DNA of 64,000 nucleotides from Crotophaga sulcirostris (Eukaryota; Chordata; Aves; Cuculiformes; Crotophagidae), in contig VYZB01000725.1 in the NCBI GenBank assembly GCA_013397455.1, positions 22,123 to 86,122 on the forward strand, read 5' to 3'. Both the position numbers and the translations under genes were made by a program. This document shows, piece after piece, positions 52,667 through 64,000 of this stretch. How positions within the stretch are numbered: the stretch's first letter is position 1; the number at the start of each line of letters is the position of its first letter. The notes beneath the pieces are model-generated. The model was not told where the DNA came from and searched no databases. It worked only from the letters and a program-made list of their open reading frames with translations.

Positions 52667-53148
52667 ACACAGTATCACAGTATTACAAGGTTGGAAAGGA
52701 CCTTTGAGATCATCGAGTCCAACCTATAACCCAACAGTAACACTAACACCAAAACCAACCCATCATCTAAACCATAGCACTGAGTGCCTCATCCAATCTC
52801 CTCTTAAACACCTCCCCAGGCAGCGCATTCCAATGGCCAATCACCCTTGCAGGGAAGGATTTTTTCCTAATATCAAGCCTAAACCTCCCCTGATGAAGCT
52901 GGAGTCCATGTCCTCTAGTTCTGTCACTGGTCACCTGAGAGAACAGACCAACCCCTGCCTGACTACAACCTCCTTTTAGGTAGTTGTAGAGAGCAATAAG
53001 GTCTCCCCTGAGCCTCCTCTTCTCCAGGCTAAACAGCCCCAACTCCCTCAGTCGCTCCTCGTAGGGCTTGTGCTGCGGTCCCTTCACCATCTTAATTGCT
53101 CTCCTCTGGACACACTCCAGTATCTCAACATCGTTCTCAAACTGAGGA
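52667..53148 (-). mobile_element. CR1 LINE, 5'-truncated copy D
   Basis: Same 3' tail (ACAGTATCACAGTATTACAA) and body as copies A-C, ending near 'tctcaaactgaggatc' at about 53148. It has a clean 24-bp in-frame deletion at about 52809-52815. The other copies carry two CACCTCC-type heptamers 24 bp apart at this place, and copy D keeps only one, which is the signature of slippage between short direct repeats. Confidence 0.95.
52767..53145 (-). pseudogene. CR1 pol C-terminal fragment with 8-codon deletion
   Basis: The open frame reads [59 protein letters not shown] and [20 protein letters not shown], then the normal stop. Eight codons between WNALPGEV and FKRRLD, present in the other copies, are missing. 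The frame runs a little further upstream into flanking DNA, which is not CR1. No catalytic domain is present. Confidence 0.9.
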
Positions 53149-56100
53149 TCACAAGCAAGGAGTTCTAGAGAAAGCAAAATAAAAAATTCCCCCATTGTAA
53201 ACAGCTCAAAGGCTCAATCTTTGTAAATATTTCTGGATTTGCAGGATATTAGGTATCTGTAAATACGCATATAAATAAGCACGTGAAGGACATGTACTAA
53301 TGTCTTGAACTGGAAAAAAAAATGTCAGTGCTGTAAGAAAATGTTTTTCATCAAAACACAGTACCTCTCGGCCCCCTGTCAAACACAATTAAGGGGTGCA
53401 CACGCACACCACATGGAGTGTTCTGGTCTCAGCATGCCTGACACGGCTCCGGAGGTGGGTGGCAGAACTAGCTTTAGGCCAATGCTCTCTTCTCCCTGAT
53501 TGTGGCGCTGACTGGAGTCCAAACTGACTCTTGCCAGAAGTTACAGTTGTGGTTGGCAGGAAAACAAGAACTGTATTTCATGAAGAGCTGGAAAATACTT
53601 TCCATTCTGTACTGGAAGAAAGATGAAAGGTTTAAGAACTTTACAAAACCACCATCTTAGAAAAGTTAACAGTCCGGTAGCTTAAGCAGTTCCCTGAGAC
53701 AAAGCTGCCAAATCAGGCAGAACCAGGACTTCACCTTCCTGCATCCTCAAGGAGTTCTCCAATGGCTAAAAGCTAGAGTCTCAATTGCCATGTGTATTTG
53801 CCCCAGTGAATGATTAATCATTATTTCGTATGGGAATATCCTCCCCAAAATGAGATTGAGAGGTACCAGAGTTTGCTCTGATTTAAGCACTCTTGTCTGT
53901 CCCACACCCCGGGTATCTCGCTGGCCGTCCTTCTCATACGACAGCATCCTTTGTTTCTTCCTTCCTTCCTTCCTGGCTGCAGTGAATGTTCCTTGTGGAA
54001 ATACTTAAATTCCCATTTTAGGCAATAGATATGGAATTTTACCTACGACATGATCTGCACCTCAAGCTCCAAACCGAAAAACTGAAAACCTTTTGATGTG
54101 GGCTTTCTTGCATCCATGATTATCTCAAGTGTACTAAGAAAGCTAAATTGCACTAAGAATTCATTAAGAAAGGTAAATGGCATTTACAAATTGAGACATT
54201 TTTTATCAAAGCACAGGTGATGATGTGAAGTCAGTACTTGGCAATTAAATATTGTCTGTTATCTTAGAATAACATTCCAGGTACCTGGTACCTGTGAAAT
54301 ATACAATCACATTTGCAAGAAAAAAAATTTACACACAGTCATTTATTTTTATATACTCATATGACAGGTAACAGTGTAAAAGCTAGCTAGCACACACTGC
54401 TACCATGTTTGCTTAGAGCTCTGTGTATCTGAACTCAGCTTCTGACTTCAACACAGCAGGGGCAAATCCATTTACTTGTAAAACAAAGCCAGGCCTATTT
54501 GGAGGTGGACACAACAATCAATCCACTTGCCACCGAGGCAGTAAGTGTTCATTTACCATTATAGGACCTGTAGCAATACGTATTATGCCTTTTGCCAGCA
54601 GGAGTCTTGCCAGCTGCAGTATACCACAACTTTTTCAGCAATCAGTCACAACCACCCTTTGCAACCTTTTGTTTGCTGTTCATTAAGGTGAATTTATAAC
54701 AGTGGGTTGGAAGATTTTCTGGAGACCATCCTTCGGTTCTAAGTGATAATGTTGATGCTGCTTCAAGACAGTACTTACCACTAAATTGCCCTATAGATTT
54801 TCTCTTGCATTTCCACTCCTAGTTCAACTCTGTGCAGTCTGAAGAAGGCAGCCCTTTCTCCGAGCAGGGAGGAAACCCTCTCTGTTCTCAGAGTCTGTAG
54901 TTTGTATGGCTGTCACATCCAAAAAGGCCTCGAGAGAAAACTAAACTGGTTTGTAGTACTATAAAGAGCTTACTAAATTGAGTAAGGGAAGTTACTAAAT
55001 TGAGATTAAGGTGATATATATGCAGGAGATCACAGATTGTTCCTCAGTGCTGGCAGCATGATTCCCCGTACATGATACTGGCAGAGCTGGCAGGTATTGC
55101 TACAAATTTTTAATAACTGTTTAACAACTTAATTCTCATCTAATTACTAACGGAATTAGTACAATAGAACATGTAATTTTTCTTTGTAATATTATTAACC
55201 CCATCCAAAGTTTGATGACAGACAGGATCCATTAATCATACCATCAATATCCAAACGTCCATGGTCAGTGGCCTATGTGCAGCTGTGAGAAAACCTATCA
55301 ACTGCTACACTAATTACTTCCTAAATAGAGGAATGTCAGTTGCAAATTTCAAATATATATTTTTTCAAATACATTATCCACCTTCGGAAAAAAAGATGGA
55401 TATATCTATCTGTGCAATTCCAAGCTGTCAGTAATCAAGTAACATGCCCTGAGCCCCACTGTCAAAGTCTATTTGAAAGTGACGGAAGGGCCCAGGAGTT
55501 GGACTTGATGCTTAGTTTGGTTTCCTAACAATCTTGAGATATGCTGTACACTAAGTGTGTACGCTATGGTGTATACTCTGCCTTGCTTCACTTGGGCCTC
55601 TTCCAGTCAGCAGGAAGACAAAAGAAGAAAGCGAGACAGGCACAAAGCACTGATTTGGGCTATGTTGCATCACAATGTTTGCTTCCGAAGACTAATTACA
55701 AGAATACAGTTGAGACTGACCGTTCCCATATTCACAAGTCTCATCTATAAATTATAGCTACTGTAAAAGCTGTGCCGTAATTCCAACAAGCCACTTGCTA
55801 ATCATAACTGCTCATTTACTGTAATTTGAAAGAAACATAAAAAGGTCTGGAATCTACAGAGTTTTGCTGTAACTAAAGCGCTCAGGCAAATGAATACTAC
55901 TCTAAATTCTCTAAAAAATACTAAATATTGCAAACCCAATCCATCTTAAGCCACTGATAAAACCTTGGCATTTTCACTTTCTTGATTGTATTTATATTTT
56001 TAATGAGTTGAAGAGTTCAATAGATTTTCTTATATATTTTTTTATGCAAGCAATTTATATCATTACTTTAAGAAATTAGGAGTGTTTTCTGTTATTTTAC

Positions 56101-57957
56101 TGTCTCATTTAACACCCATTAAACATGCTTTTCCCAGACGACTGTGGCATTAGACAAAGTTGTTATGTCATGAAGTGATTTGAATTTGTTCTGCTTTTAA
56201 GACTTTTTAAATGAATACTTCAGCTCAGGTATTTTGCTTACAAATCCATCTCTTTCAGGAAGCACAGAACCAGGTCATGGTCACTTGCTTTCTTCTAGGC
56301 ACCTAATCAGTCCGCTGTTAACTGAAGACACCTAAATCTTCTCTTTTCCTGCCTTGAGTGTTGCCTTGCAAAGAGCTGGGGGAGCGCCCAGTCCCCCACA
56401 CTCTTCGCTTGTCTGAGCTCATTGCAGTCTGAGCGAGGAAGAACTCTGTGCTGGCAGGGAACAATGCTTATGGTGGTGAAGGAGCTCCCTCTGAATTTTT
56501 CCCCTGGCATTATCAAGAAAAGACAACTGATTAGAAATTAAAAGCATAAAGACTCATATTCATTAGTAATGTGACATTTACAAGTGTAAATGTTACACAA
56601 CGAAAGCTTACAAGTGACATACAAGTGCATAGTAGAAGTGAGGTATTAAAGCCCATTTGACTCTTCTCATCCTTGTGTTTTACAGTTAAGTAGCCCATCT
56701 GAATTCTCAGAGAGGTCAAGAGCCTAATTCTCCACATGGAGTGCTTCAAGCTAACATAAATCATAGATTTTTCAGTTCTTCTAATTGATGGATTGTCATA
56801 CCAATATTAAGACTAAATACTAAATTCTTTTAATGAGTAATTAACAGTGAAACATTTTTCTGCTCAAACAATGTACTGAAAGTGATTTCCTAAAAATATT
56901 TTTCCTACAGTGCCAAGGAAGGAAAAAGACACCTTTTCCCTAAATGATTTCTAAGGTACCAAGCAGGAGATAAAAATGGAGGAGAAGAACTTATTTAAAT
57001 TATGAGTTTTGAGAAGCAACACACAGGCACATTACCCTAAGGACTACTGGCAACAACTGTGGTGATAGAAGGGACAAGTATAGGTCAGGACTCCCAAGAA
57101 GTGAAGACTGAAAAGGCCCTTGAAGAGAATGTGAAAAAAGGGCTGACAGACCTTATTTTATTTTGAGGAGACACTCTGAAGTCCAATGACATAACCTAGT
57201 TTAGCCCTGGACAGATCAATATAACTGACGGATCCTAATATTACCAGTAAAAAAAAGGGAAGGATTTGATTCCAACTATCTAAGTCTGAACATATTAGGA
57301 GAAAAACAATTGTCTGGTGAAGAAAGAAATGTTGGCACACTAGGAGGCTGTGTTTTTGCCAACTGGAGCAAGACTTCTATTGGTATTGTTTCAGGAAGCA
57401 ACAACTTACTAGCAGTACTTCAAAATAAGCAAAATACTTTGTCTGTAAACAGTTTAAAGGTTGGAGGAGTCACAAGTAGTGTGAATGAAGATGAAAATCC
57501 AAGTGATCTCAAATTGCAGAGTGATACGAAACAAAGGGTAATTCAGTAAGGACAAAAGCAAGTTACTCAGCTTGAGTGGCATAAGCAACTGCACAAAACA
57601 TGGGGAAAGGACTGGGGAGGATCTCTTTGGTGAGGATCTGATGCTTCTAGGCATCTGAAAGATGCCACTTGGCTGGAAAGAGCTCAGGGAAAGGGAGTGG
57701 GTAACATGGGCACAAGAAAACATTGAAAAATTATTTGATTTATGGTCTAGATACCAGAAGACTGAACAGATACCACAGGACCCTCTGAATAACTGAAAGC
57801 TTGCTCAAGAGAGTCACGTTTTAATCTCTGACTCCCAAGGATACCCCTGAAAATACCAGTCTTAAACTGTAATAAAGTAGATGCAGAATGGATGTCACAA
57901 ATACCCAACACAGACTACCTGAGCAATTACAGAATATCCACCTTTGGAGTTAAGGTG
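53149..57957. other. AT-rich non-coding span
   Basis: No gene or transposon recognised with confidence. It holds a (TTCC)4 run at 53958-53973, a small nested repeat CAGGTACCTGGTACCTG at 54278-54294, and a splice-bounded open stretch at 57248-57537 (+) treated as a lead. A few bases at 55490-55510 resemble a CR1 3' end but are too short to call. Confidence 0.6.
53958..53973. repeat. (TTCC)4 microsatellite
   Basis: Four perfect TTCC units, preceded by a partial TTTC. Confidence 0.9.
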
Positions 57958-58055
57958 GTCACATGTCTGTCAGTCAGGAATGTTTCCTAGATAAAGCTCC
58001 TACCTTCAGGCATAGGAATGGCTAAGATGATCTCTTGAGGTCCATCCGAACCCTG
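57958..58055 (+). mobile_element. Ancient CR1 3'-end scrap
   Basis: The + strand reads 'tctgtcagtcaggaatg...ctagataa...aagatgatctcttgaggtcc', which aligns with the 3' end of old CR1 subfamilies known from turtles, crocodiles and birds (pattern: CTGTCAGGGATGGTCTAG then GATGATCTCTTGAGGTCC). The octamer tail is no longer readable. It is heavily diverged, so it is much older than copies A-E. Confidence 0.6.
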
Positions 58056-59824
58056 TTCACAATTACCTTGTGTTTGCCACAGAAAACAACACTAGAGAGT
58101 AATAACCTACAAATAATCCTCAAGTCACTGCATCCAGACACATGGCTTATTAGAATAGAAATTACTTTGATAAGTATCTCAGGGATCAAAACAAACAACC
58201 CAGAAGGTGTTCTGTCAACCACTGACTATTAAAACTAAACAAAGAAAGCAGATGCTCTGTACCTTGGAAAGAAATTAGTAATTAACAGCATGGCCTTCCA
58301 GCCATGTGCAGGACCAATTATTCAATTACCCATGGCCAACTGTTCACTAACTGTATTTCCTGCCATATTACACACAGTAGCACAAACTTCATTTGCTACA
58401 ACGCCTCTTTGCTATTTCCTCCTTACTCTGTCATGCAGCAGTTGTAGCTCCATACATTCCTACTCCAGTGCAGTTCACCACAAAGATTATTAACAACACC
58501 AAAATATCTGTTAATAGTAATAAGACAGGGAAAAAAGTTTCTATACACTTACAAACCATGCAAATATAAAGCAGACAGGACCTCCATGTAGTAGATACTG
58601 AATTCATTTTTCAGCTGAGAAGTATTTCCATCTGTCATGCATATAAACAACCCAGAACCCAGATAATTTTTACAAGCACAAGGAATGAAAATGTTGCACT
58701 AAGGCTCTCCTACATTCTTCCCTCCAGCAACTTCATTATGTTAGGCACATGAGGATAAGTTCCTTTGATTATGCGGGGGCTACTGTGTTTGGAGCTGAAT
58801 TCCAAGCTGATGGCATCATCAGCTTCTGAGTGACCATGACGTGTCCCGTAACGATGAGAAAGAAGATCTTAAAATAGAATTGCATTTGTTAACTTCTTCT
58901 TAACTGTCGAAGGTGCTATGAAAGCTAAATATGATATTTTTGAAGTACTACTTAAGCCAAGGACAAGAGCAGTCAACATTTTGAAACACACGCTTATAAT
59001 TTTTGCAAGTACTTTTTTTAAGAGCTCGATTCTCACTGAAAATCAATGGGCTTTGGTGCTTGTCTGTGCAGCTTCATTTAAGTCAAGTTAAATCAAATTA
59101 ACTAAAGTGAAAATTACTATGTATTAAAGATCATTAAATTCTTTGAAAGCCTCCTCATTCAGTAGCAAAGTGGCTTTCGTTAGTTCTCATTTTAATTTGT
59201 TTTGGAAGTGCTCTAATGTTCATTCTGGCAAAACATCAACCTTCAGACTATTTGTCCCAAAAGCACAAAGACTCGGATTAGAACCAAAAGAAATCAGAAC
59301 AGAGGTTCACAAGGCTTTTAGAAAAAGCAAACAAATACTCAAAACAGTGATTCTATGAAAGACAACAAGGCAATTACTAGCAAGATCATTTTCCCTGGCT
59401 GATACCACTCCCAACCTCTTATATAATTATTTCACCTGCTGTAGGTTTGCAATAAAAGCAAAAACCACCCCAAATTTTCCCTTCCGTTTATGTCTTGAAT
59501 ACAAATTCTGCCAAATGCCATTACACTTCAATATGGCACCCAAAGGAGAGTAGCCAATGATTGTAGGCTGGGGCAATGGTGTAAATGATGTCCGAATTAA
59601 TCGTTGTTGTAACAGTAAGATGTAGTCTCTAAATGACCCAGTGAACTTCTACTGTAAGTGTTTGCATTGCAGAGTTGTCTTCCTCTTGTCAGGACAGCAA
59701 CCCCACCTCTCTGCACAACAAAAACAAGCAAGAAAGTGAACACCCCTGTCCCAAAGAGCCAACAGCCTCCTGGGGCGCGGGGGTGGGAGTTGGGGAGGAA
59801 GACAAAAACCTTTACTTGCTGGTG
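58056..59824. other. AT-rich non-coding span
   Basis: Spacer between two ancient CR1 scraps. It holds a + strand G-quadruplex motif at 59772-59795. No gene recognised, and open stretches are under 75 codons except near the right edge, where reading frames overlap the old CR1. Confidence 0.6.
59772..59795 (+). other. G-quadruplex motif (plus strand)
   Basis: GGGG, GGGGG, GGG and GGGG tracts with loops of 3 (CGC), 1 (T) and 4 (AGTT) bases, which meets the canonical rule. It lies about 30 bases left of the ancient minus-strand CR1. Confidence 0.85.
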
Positions 59825-60110
59825 TAGAATCAGACAAATAGGACTAGAAGGGACTTCAAGAGGTTATGTCATCCAGCCACAAGCTGGGATCCACAATACC
59901 TGTGTCCTTCAGAGAGGTGCCCAACCACCCTGCCTTTATTAGTGCCAATAATGCGCATTCCGGAGTATCTCCAAGCAATCTATTCGTATACTACTTAAAA
60001 GTATAGGAATTGGAAAGATCCTGAATGTCTTGGTAATAGTCCCTTGCTGCACTTAAGTGAAGTGAGTTCATTTACTGGTGGACTACAGGAACCTCACAAC
60101 TGGATTTCAA
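59825..60110 (-). mobile_element. Ancient CR1 fragment
   Basis: The left edge reads 'tagaatcagacaaataggactagaagggacttcaagaggt', the complement of an old CR1 3' end (pattern: AGAATCATAGAA, GGACTGGAAGGGACCTCAAG). Downstream it still matches the order of CR1 landmarks: a 'ggcattccaggatcc/aagcaatctattc' region, then 'tcccttgctgcacttaag' and 'actggtggac'. It is heavily diverged with indels, and no open frame survives. The right boundary is approximate. Confidence 0.65.
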
Positions 60111-62825
60111 GACAATTTTCTTGGCATTCCTCTTCAGAGGGTAACAACAATAAATCCAACTTTAAACATCCAAAAGAAAACATTTCATTTCTAACATTCT
60201 CAGAAAGCAGTAGTCAGGTAGGAGGCATCGACTGATGAAGCAGTAAGCTGTAGGGAAACACTGGGTAATTCTATACCCTATGTTAGATACGGTTTTTACT
60301 GCATCAAATGATATGAAAATACACAGTAGGAAACGTAGCCCACCAACCGTGAGTCACAATGCTAACAGCACTTTAAATATTGACACTTTTAAAGCCAAAG
60401 TAAATTGAACAGCAGGTATTACTGCATGAAAGTGAGAAATGTTTCCTCATAGGTCTCCAATTGCACAGAAAAAAAGCCCAACAACAACAACAAAAAACCA
60501 AACAGAAAAGAAATTCCCTTGTGTCTTGAATCCGTCTATCTTAGTAGTGGCACAATGCAACTCCTCCATCTGGTAGGCAGTACAGTACAACTGACTGGGT
60601 CCCAGGCTCTGCCTTCCCAACAGGCACTCAGCTTAGAAGTATCCCCTTTTTAATGGGGCTGTCATCACACCACAGTCTCACACTCCCGGGAATTCCAAGG
60701 GAGCTCAGATCAGTTCACTTTGTCAGTACATAACTTAAATTATTTTGCCTTGTATCAAAGCGGCCTGAATTAAAACACAAATTATATTAATGATGCTGAT
60801 GAAAATAATGACCTTATTTTACTTGAAGATTGCAGCTAAACTGGATAACATGAAGTAACAGATTTTTCAAAAATGACCTCTCAGTCTACATACACAATCT
60901 GCAGCGGCTTTAGATGCCAAAATTCTTGAGCTCAAATCCTTACTGCATATGGGAAAATACAGAAGTCTTGTTTCACAAATACTTGACTATTACTTTGAAA
61001 AACAAACCATCACAAAACCAATCAGTACTAATTCCCCATTCATGTAATACAAGTTTTGTGTCTATTTAAATGATGGCTAGCTGTTACACTGCTTTATTAT
61101 CTGTCTGAATGTGCCACACAGATGTACTTATTGCGCTATCTTGTTCCATTAAACCTTAGCCATTATTTCACAGTTAGTGAGGATGAAGAAAACTCTACCA
61201 ACTACTCAAACAAACAAAAACTCAGGAGCCTCAAAGCTGAATTTCAAGGTAAGTCTTTTTGTATTCCTCCCCAGAAGAAAAGAGGAGGCAGAAATATCCA
61301 GTGAAATACACACGACAGAGAATGGAATGCAGAAAAATCCCCCATAGCTAAAACTAATAAAGGAGCAGAGATGTGGAAAGAAGAAAAAATTCAAACGAAA
61401 GCAACATTTAAAATACATTATATGGAGCAGTGGCTTATTTTGCCAAAGATTAATTCAAAAGGATGTTTTTGTTCCTGTTGTCCTACCTCTGGTTCTTTGC
61501 CTGGGACTTACATTAAGTAGAAAAACATGGCAACATTTTTAGCTGACCCACCCTCAGGGAGAGGAGAGACTGACTTCTGCAAAGTTGTTCCTTCTCAATT
61601 TTTTTCTTTCCCAGCAATTTTTTTATCCATTCATTACATATCACAGCAACAAGATCTTTTTTTATATCCTTTCTAAGAATTCTTCTTTGATTTTTGCTTC
61701 TTTGCTGAAGATTCTGAATATGAAGTTATAGCTTTGAGAGATTTGCATGCGCTACTGTAAAATGCAGCACTTTCTTACGCCTGCAAGGATGGTCTTGCAA
61801 TGCAGTAGGAAAGATTGAGTAAGCAAGCATTCACCTTTCAGATCTGATTCAGTGCTAAAAAAAAAAGTAAAATACTCTAGGTTTTCTTATTTGAAAAAGC
61901 TTGAAAGCATGATGTCTAACAAGGTAAAAATGAGTAAATCACAAGATTTAAATCCTTCTGTATTTGCTATCAGTTCGGCAGGGCAGAACAGCATCAGTGA
62001 TCACAGACTTGATGGCATAACAAGACATAAATAACTGGAAAATTAGTAACCTGCTGTTGACAAACTGTAAAAGTATCCTAGTTATTTCTGCTCCTACATA
62101 ATTTTCCAGTTGTACACTGTGTATTCCACTCTGTTTTTAAAAAAGAATCACTTCTGTCCAGTTATGACCGTTTCCTTCCTTTGTTTATATTTGGGGGCCA
62201 TTATTTAGTTATTTATTTTTTGGTAATAAAATCTGTAGGTATCACTGTTCAAATAAATAAAATCCCAATATCCCCACCACAAATGCAGAAGTCTGGCACT
62301 TTCTTCATTGACTATGGAATGAGCTGGCAAAGCTAAAAGCTTAAGCCAAGCTTTTGGGATTTTTCTGATTCCTCTCTCTTATTCCTATCCCCACCTCTCA
62401 CTAAATCTTGGAGTAAAAGAAGATTAGTGCAGATGGATGAAAATATTTTTTTCATTTCAGCATTTGCTGTCACTATTCAGTGCTAAGCGGGTTCTCATAT
62501 GGTGTCACAGGAAAGATGGAAATTCCTACACTTCTCTTAAATATAATCACCTTGCCACAAAGATGGAAAAAAAAAAGAAAAAGAAAAATTGGCTGTTTAT
62601 TTTGCCTGGGTTTCCTGTGATTTATCCAGCAGGAGAAGCTGTAAACACAGTAACATCTCAAATTGATGCCTTGCCTTTTATGAAAGTTCAGCTGGCGGCT
62701 CCTGCGCTGCACCACACCAATCTTGTTTCTCCCTCACTGTGCCCAGCCAGTAAATTGACCTGGACCCAGCAAAGATGAAAATATGCAGACTTAAAGTAAT
62801 CCCCCTTGCTGAGCATGCAGGCACA

Positions 62826-62990
62826 TGGCCGGATTAACCAGGCTGGGGAGCGCGGGGGGGCCTTGGGAAGCGGTGGCCGTCCCTCCCGCTGCACCGCAGG
62901 CTGGTCGTGCTGGCACCGCAGCAGCACGGGGCTGGCAAGGGCAGCAGGGAGCCAGGCCCCTCACCTCCCTGGGCTCCTCCATACTTTCCT
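62826..62990. promoter_or_regulatory. Small CpG-rich patch with G-quadruplex motif
   Basis: About ten CpGs lie within roughly 110 bases (62828-62940), and GC content is much higher than the surroundings. At 62845-62867 the + strand has GGGG, a run of seven G and GGG, separated by AGCGC and CCTT. Splitting the seven-G run gives a canonical four-tract quadruplex. It could be a regulatory element or a small CpG island. No linked exon was found. Confidence 0.35.
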
Positions 62991-63664
62991 TAGGGAAGGG
63001 CATAAGATCCAGTACACAGCCACAGGAATCCCAGTCCTGCATCTCCATAGTCAAATGGGCCATTTGCCATGAGGAACCAAAGGGAGAAAATGGAAAGAAC
63101 TAACATGGTACTTTTACATGTTGCAAGTACTGTAACATCAAATCAATTCTAATCAAGGTGTAAACAAACACTTGGATCCTCGAGTGTAACTTAGAAAGGA
63201 ATCAGCTTACTAATGGCTTCATATTCCTAATAAATATTGAGATTACAACTGGAATCAGTCACAAGTGATCATCCATGCTTCACACTTCCATAAATAAGAC
63301 AAGTGGTCACACTGAGGATTTCAACAGAACAGCACTAAATGTCTTCCATCCATCCTTGCCTGCATGAAGAGAAAAGCAAGTGTCTGCTTAGGCAGTAATG
63401 CGAGGATAAATTACTCTTGTCATAAACAGCCTGGGCTATTTAATGCTATTTGAAAATAATATTTTACTTAATAAATATCATACAATTATTAAGCCTGATT
63501 AAATAACCACCTTTCCTTTCCAACCTGAGAAATAACCATTTTAATGACCGACAGTTCTGCATAAAGAGAGAGAAATCCATTTCAGCACTCTCTGCACCTG
63601 ATCTAAACTGGCTCTGCCATTCATAATGAGGATATTTTCAGACCTAAAGCCCATGGACTGCCTG

Positions 63665-63679
63665 AAAAAAAAAAAAAAA
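63665..63679. repeat. A15 homopolymer
   Basis: Run of 15 A followed by GAAGAAG. No retroposon body is recognised on the left. Confidence 0.9.
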
Positions 63680-64000
63680 GAAGAAGCCCATGGCATTCAG
63701 CAGCTCTGCAGGCCACTACACATGTGGATACTGTGATGATCTGTATTTTCCCTTCCACTGCTCCTCCTCCTGCAATATTAACCTCCCTGATTCCTCGTAG
63801 TCCATCACTTCTAGCTCTGTAGCCCCTCATTCTGCTCTGTTTTTATATGGGCTGAGAACCACAGGACCTTTTTTTAAAAAAAAGAATGGATGCAGGTTAT
63901 TAACAAGGCAAGAGTTATATGCACCTTTTTTTTAATCTGGATAAATCTATGCAGCTTATATTCTTTTTTATATTACAGAAACTTCACAGGGCTCCACACC

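Larger units (their letters stand above)
60111..64000. other. Non-coding span with a GC-rich patch
   Basis: Mostly AT-rich with no gene recognised. A short (CAA)n run lies near 60480-60500, the GC-rich patch at 62826-62990 is listed separately, and an A15 run lies at 63665-63679. Open stretches of 80-113 codons at 62437-63103 overlap one another on both strands and follow the base composition rather than a protein signal. Confidence 0.6.

Noticed and set aside
54278..54294. Nested palindrome/direct repeat CAGGTACCTGGTACCTG
   Set aside because: Two KpnI-type sites in tandem. Too short to infer a function.
55485..55515. Short resemblance to a CR1 3' end ('ggagttggacttgatg')
   Set aside because: Too short, and with no supporting flank, to separate from chance.
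62437..63103. Cluster of 80-113-codon frames on both strands
   Set aside because: They coincide with the GC-rich patch and poly-A-like sequence. No recognisable peptide.

Overview
This window looks like non-coding DNA from a bird chromosome: a long intron or an intergenic region. It is AT-rich and carries no convincing protein-coding gene, rRNA or tRNA. The recognisable dispersed repeats are almost all CR1-type LINEs, the dominant transposon of birds. Four copies share a 3' end built from an 8-bp unit (TATCACAG) followed by an inner sequence reading 'caaggttggaaaggacct' on the + strand. That terminus is typical of avian CR1. The subfamily seems unlike the classic galliform tail (ATTCTATG-like), so a non-galliform bird is my guess. 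The species cannot be named from this sequence.

Layout: 1-7188 is unique AT-rich DNA. At 7189-7702 lies a roughly 0.5 kb interrupted (TTTC)n pyrimidine tract containing a 92-base assembly gap. A probable old tRNA-derived SINE remnant and a 34-bp tandem duplication lie near 9.2-9.6 kb. CR1 copies lie at 17.5-18.0 kb, 44.1-44.6 kb, 46.9-47.2 kb and 52.7-53.1 kb, all on the minus strand, 5'-truncated, and keeping the open C-terminal end of the CR1 pol ORF. A different, older CR1 lies on the + strand at 24.2-25.3 kb. It carries the endonuclease region and has lost its reverse transcriptase by internal deletion. Two much older CR1 scraps lie at 57.96-58.06 kb (+) and 59.83-60.11 kb (-). A segment of about 110 bp is present twice, at 34.06 and 42.94 kb, almost identical and in the same orientation, and it matches none of the recognised repeats. 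This is the most puzzling feature of the window.

Other local structure includes three canonical G-quadruplex motifs (12.69 kb minus, 59.77 kb plus, 62.85 kb plus) and two small CpG-rich patches (47.76-47.96 kb with a TATAAATA box, and 62.83-62.99 kb). A few short open stretches are bounded by plausible splice signals (117-227, 34623-34803 and 40116-40223 on minus; 57248-57537 on plus). None is recognisable as a known protein, and open stretches of this size are expected by chance in 64 kb, so they are given as leads, not genes. I did not find an operon, CRISPR array, virus or new multi-gene system here.
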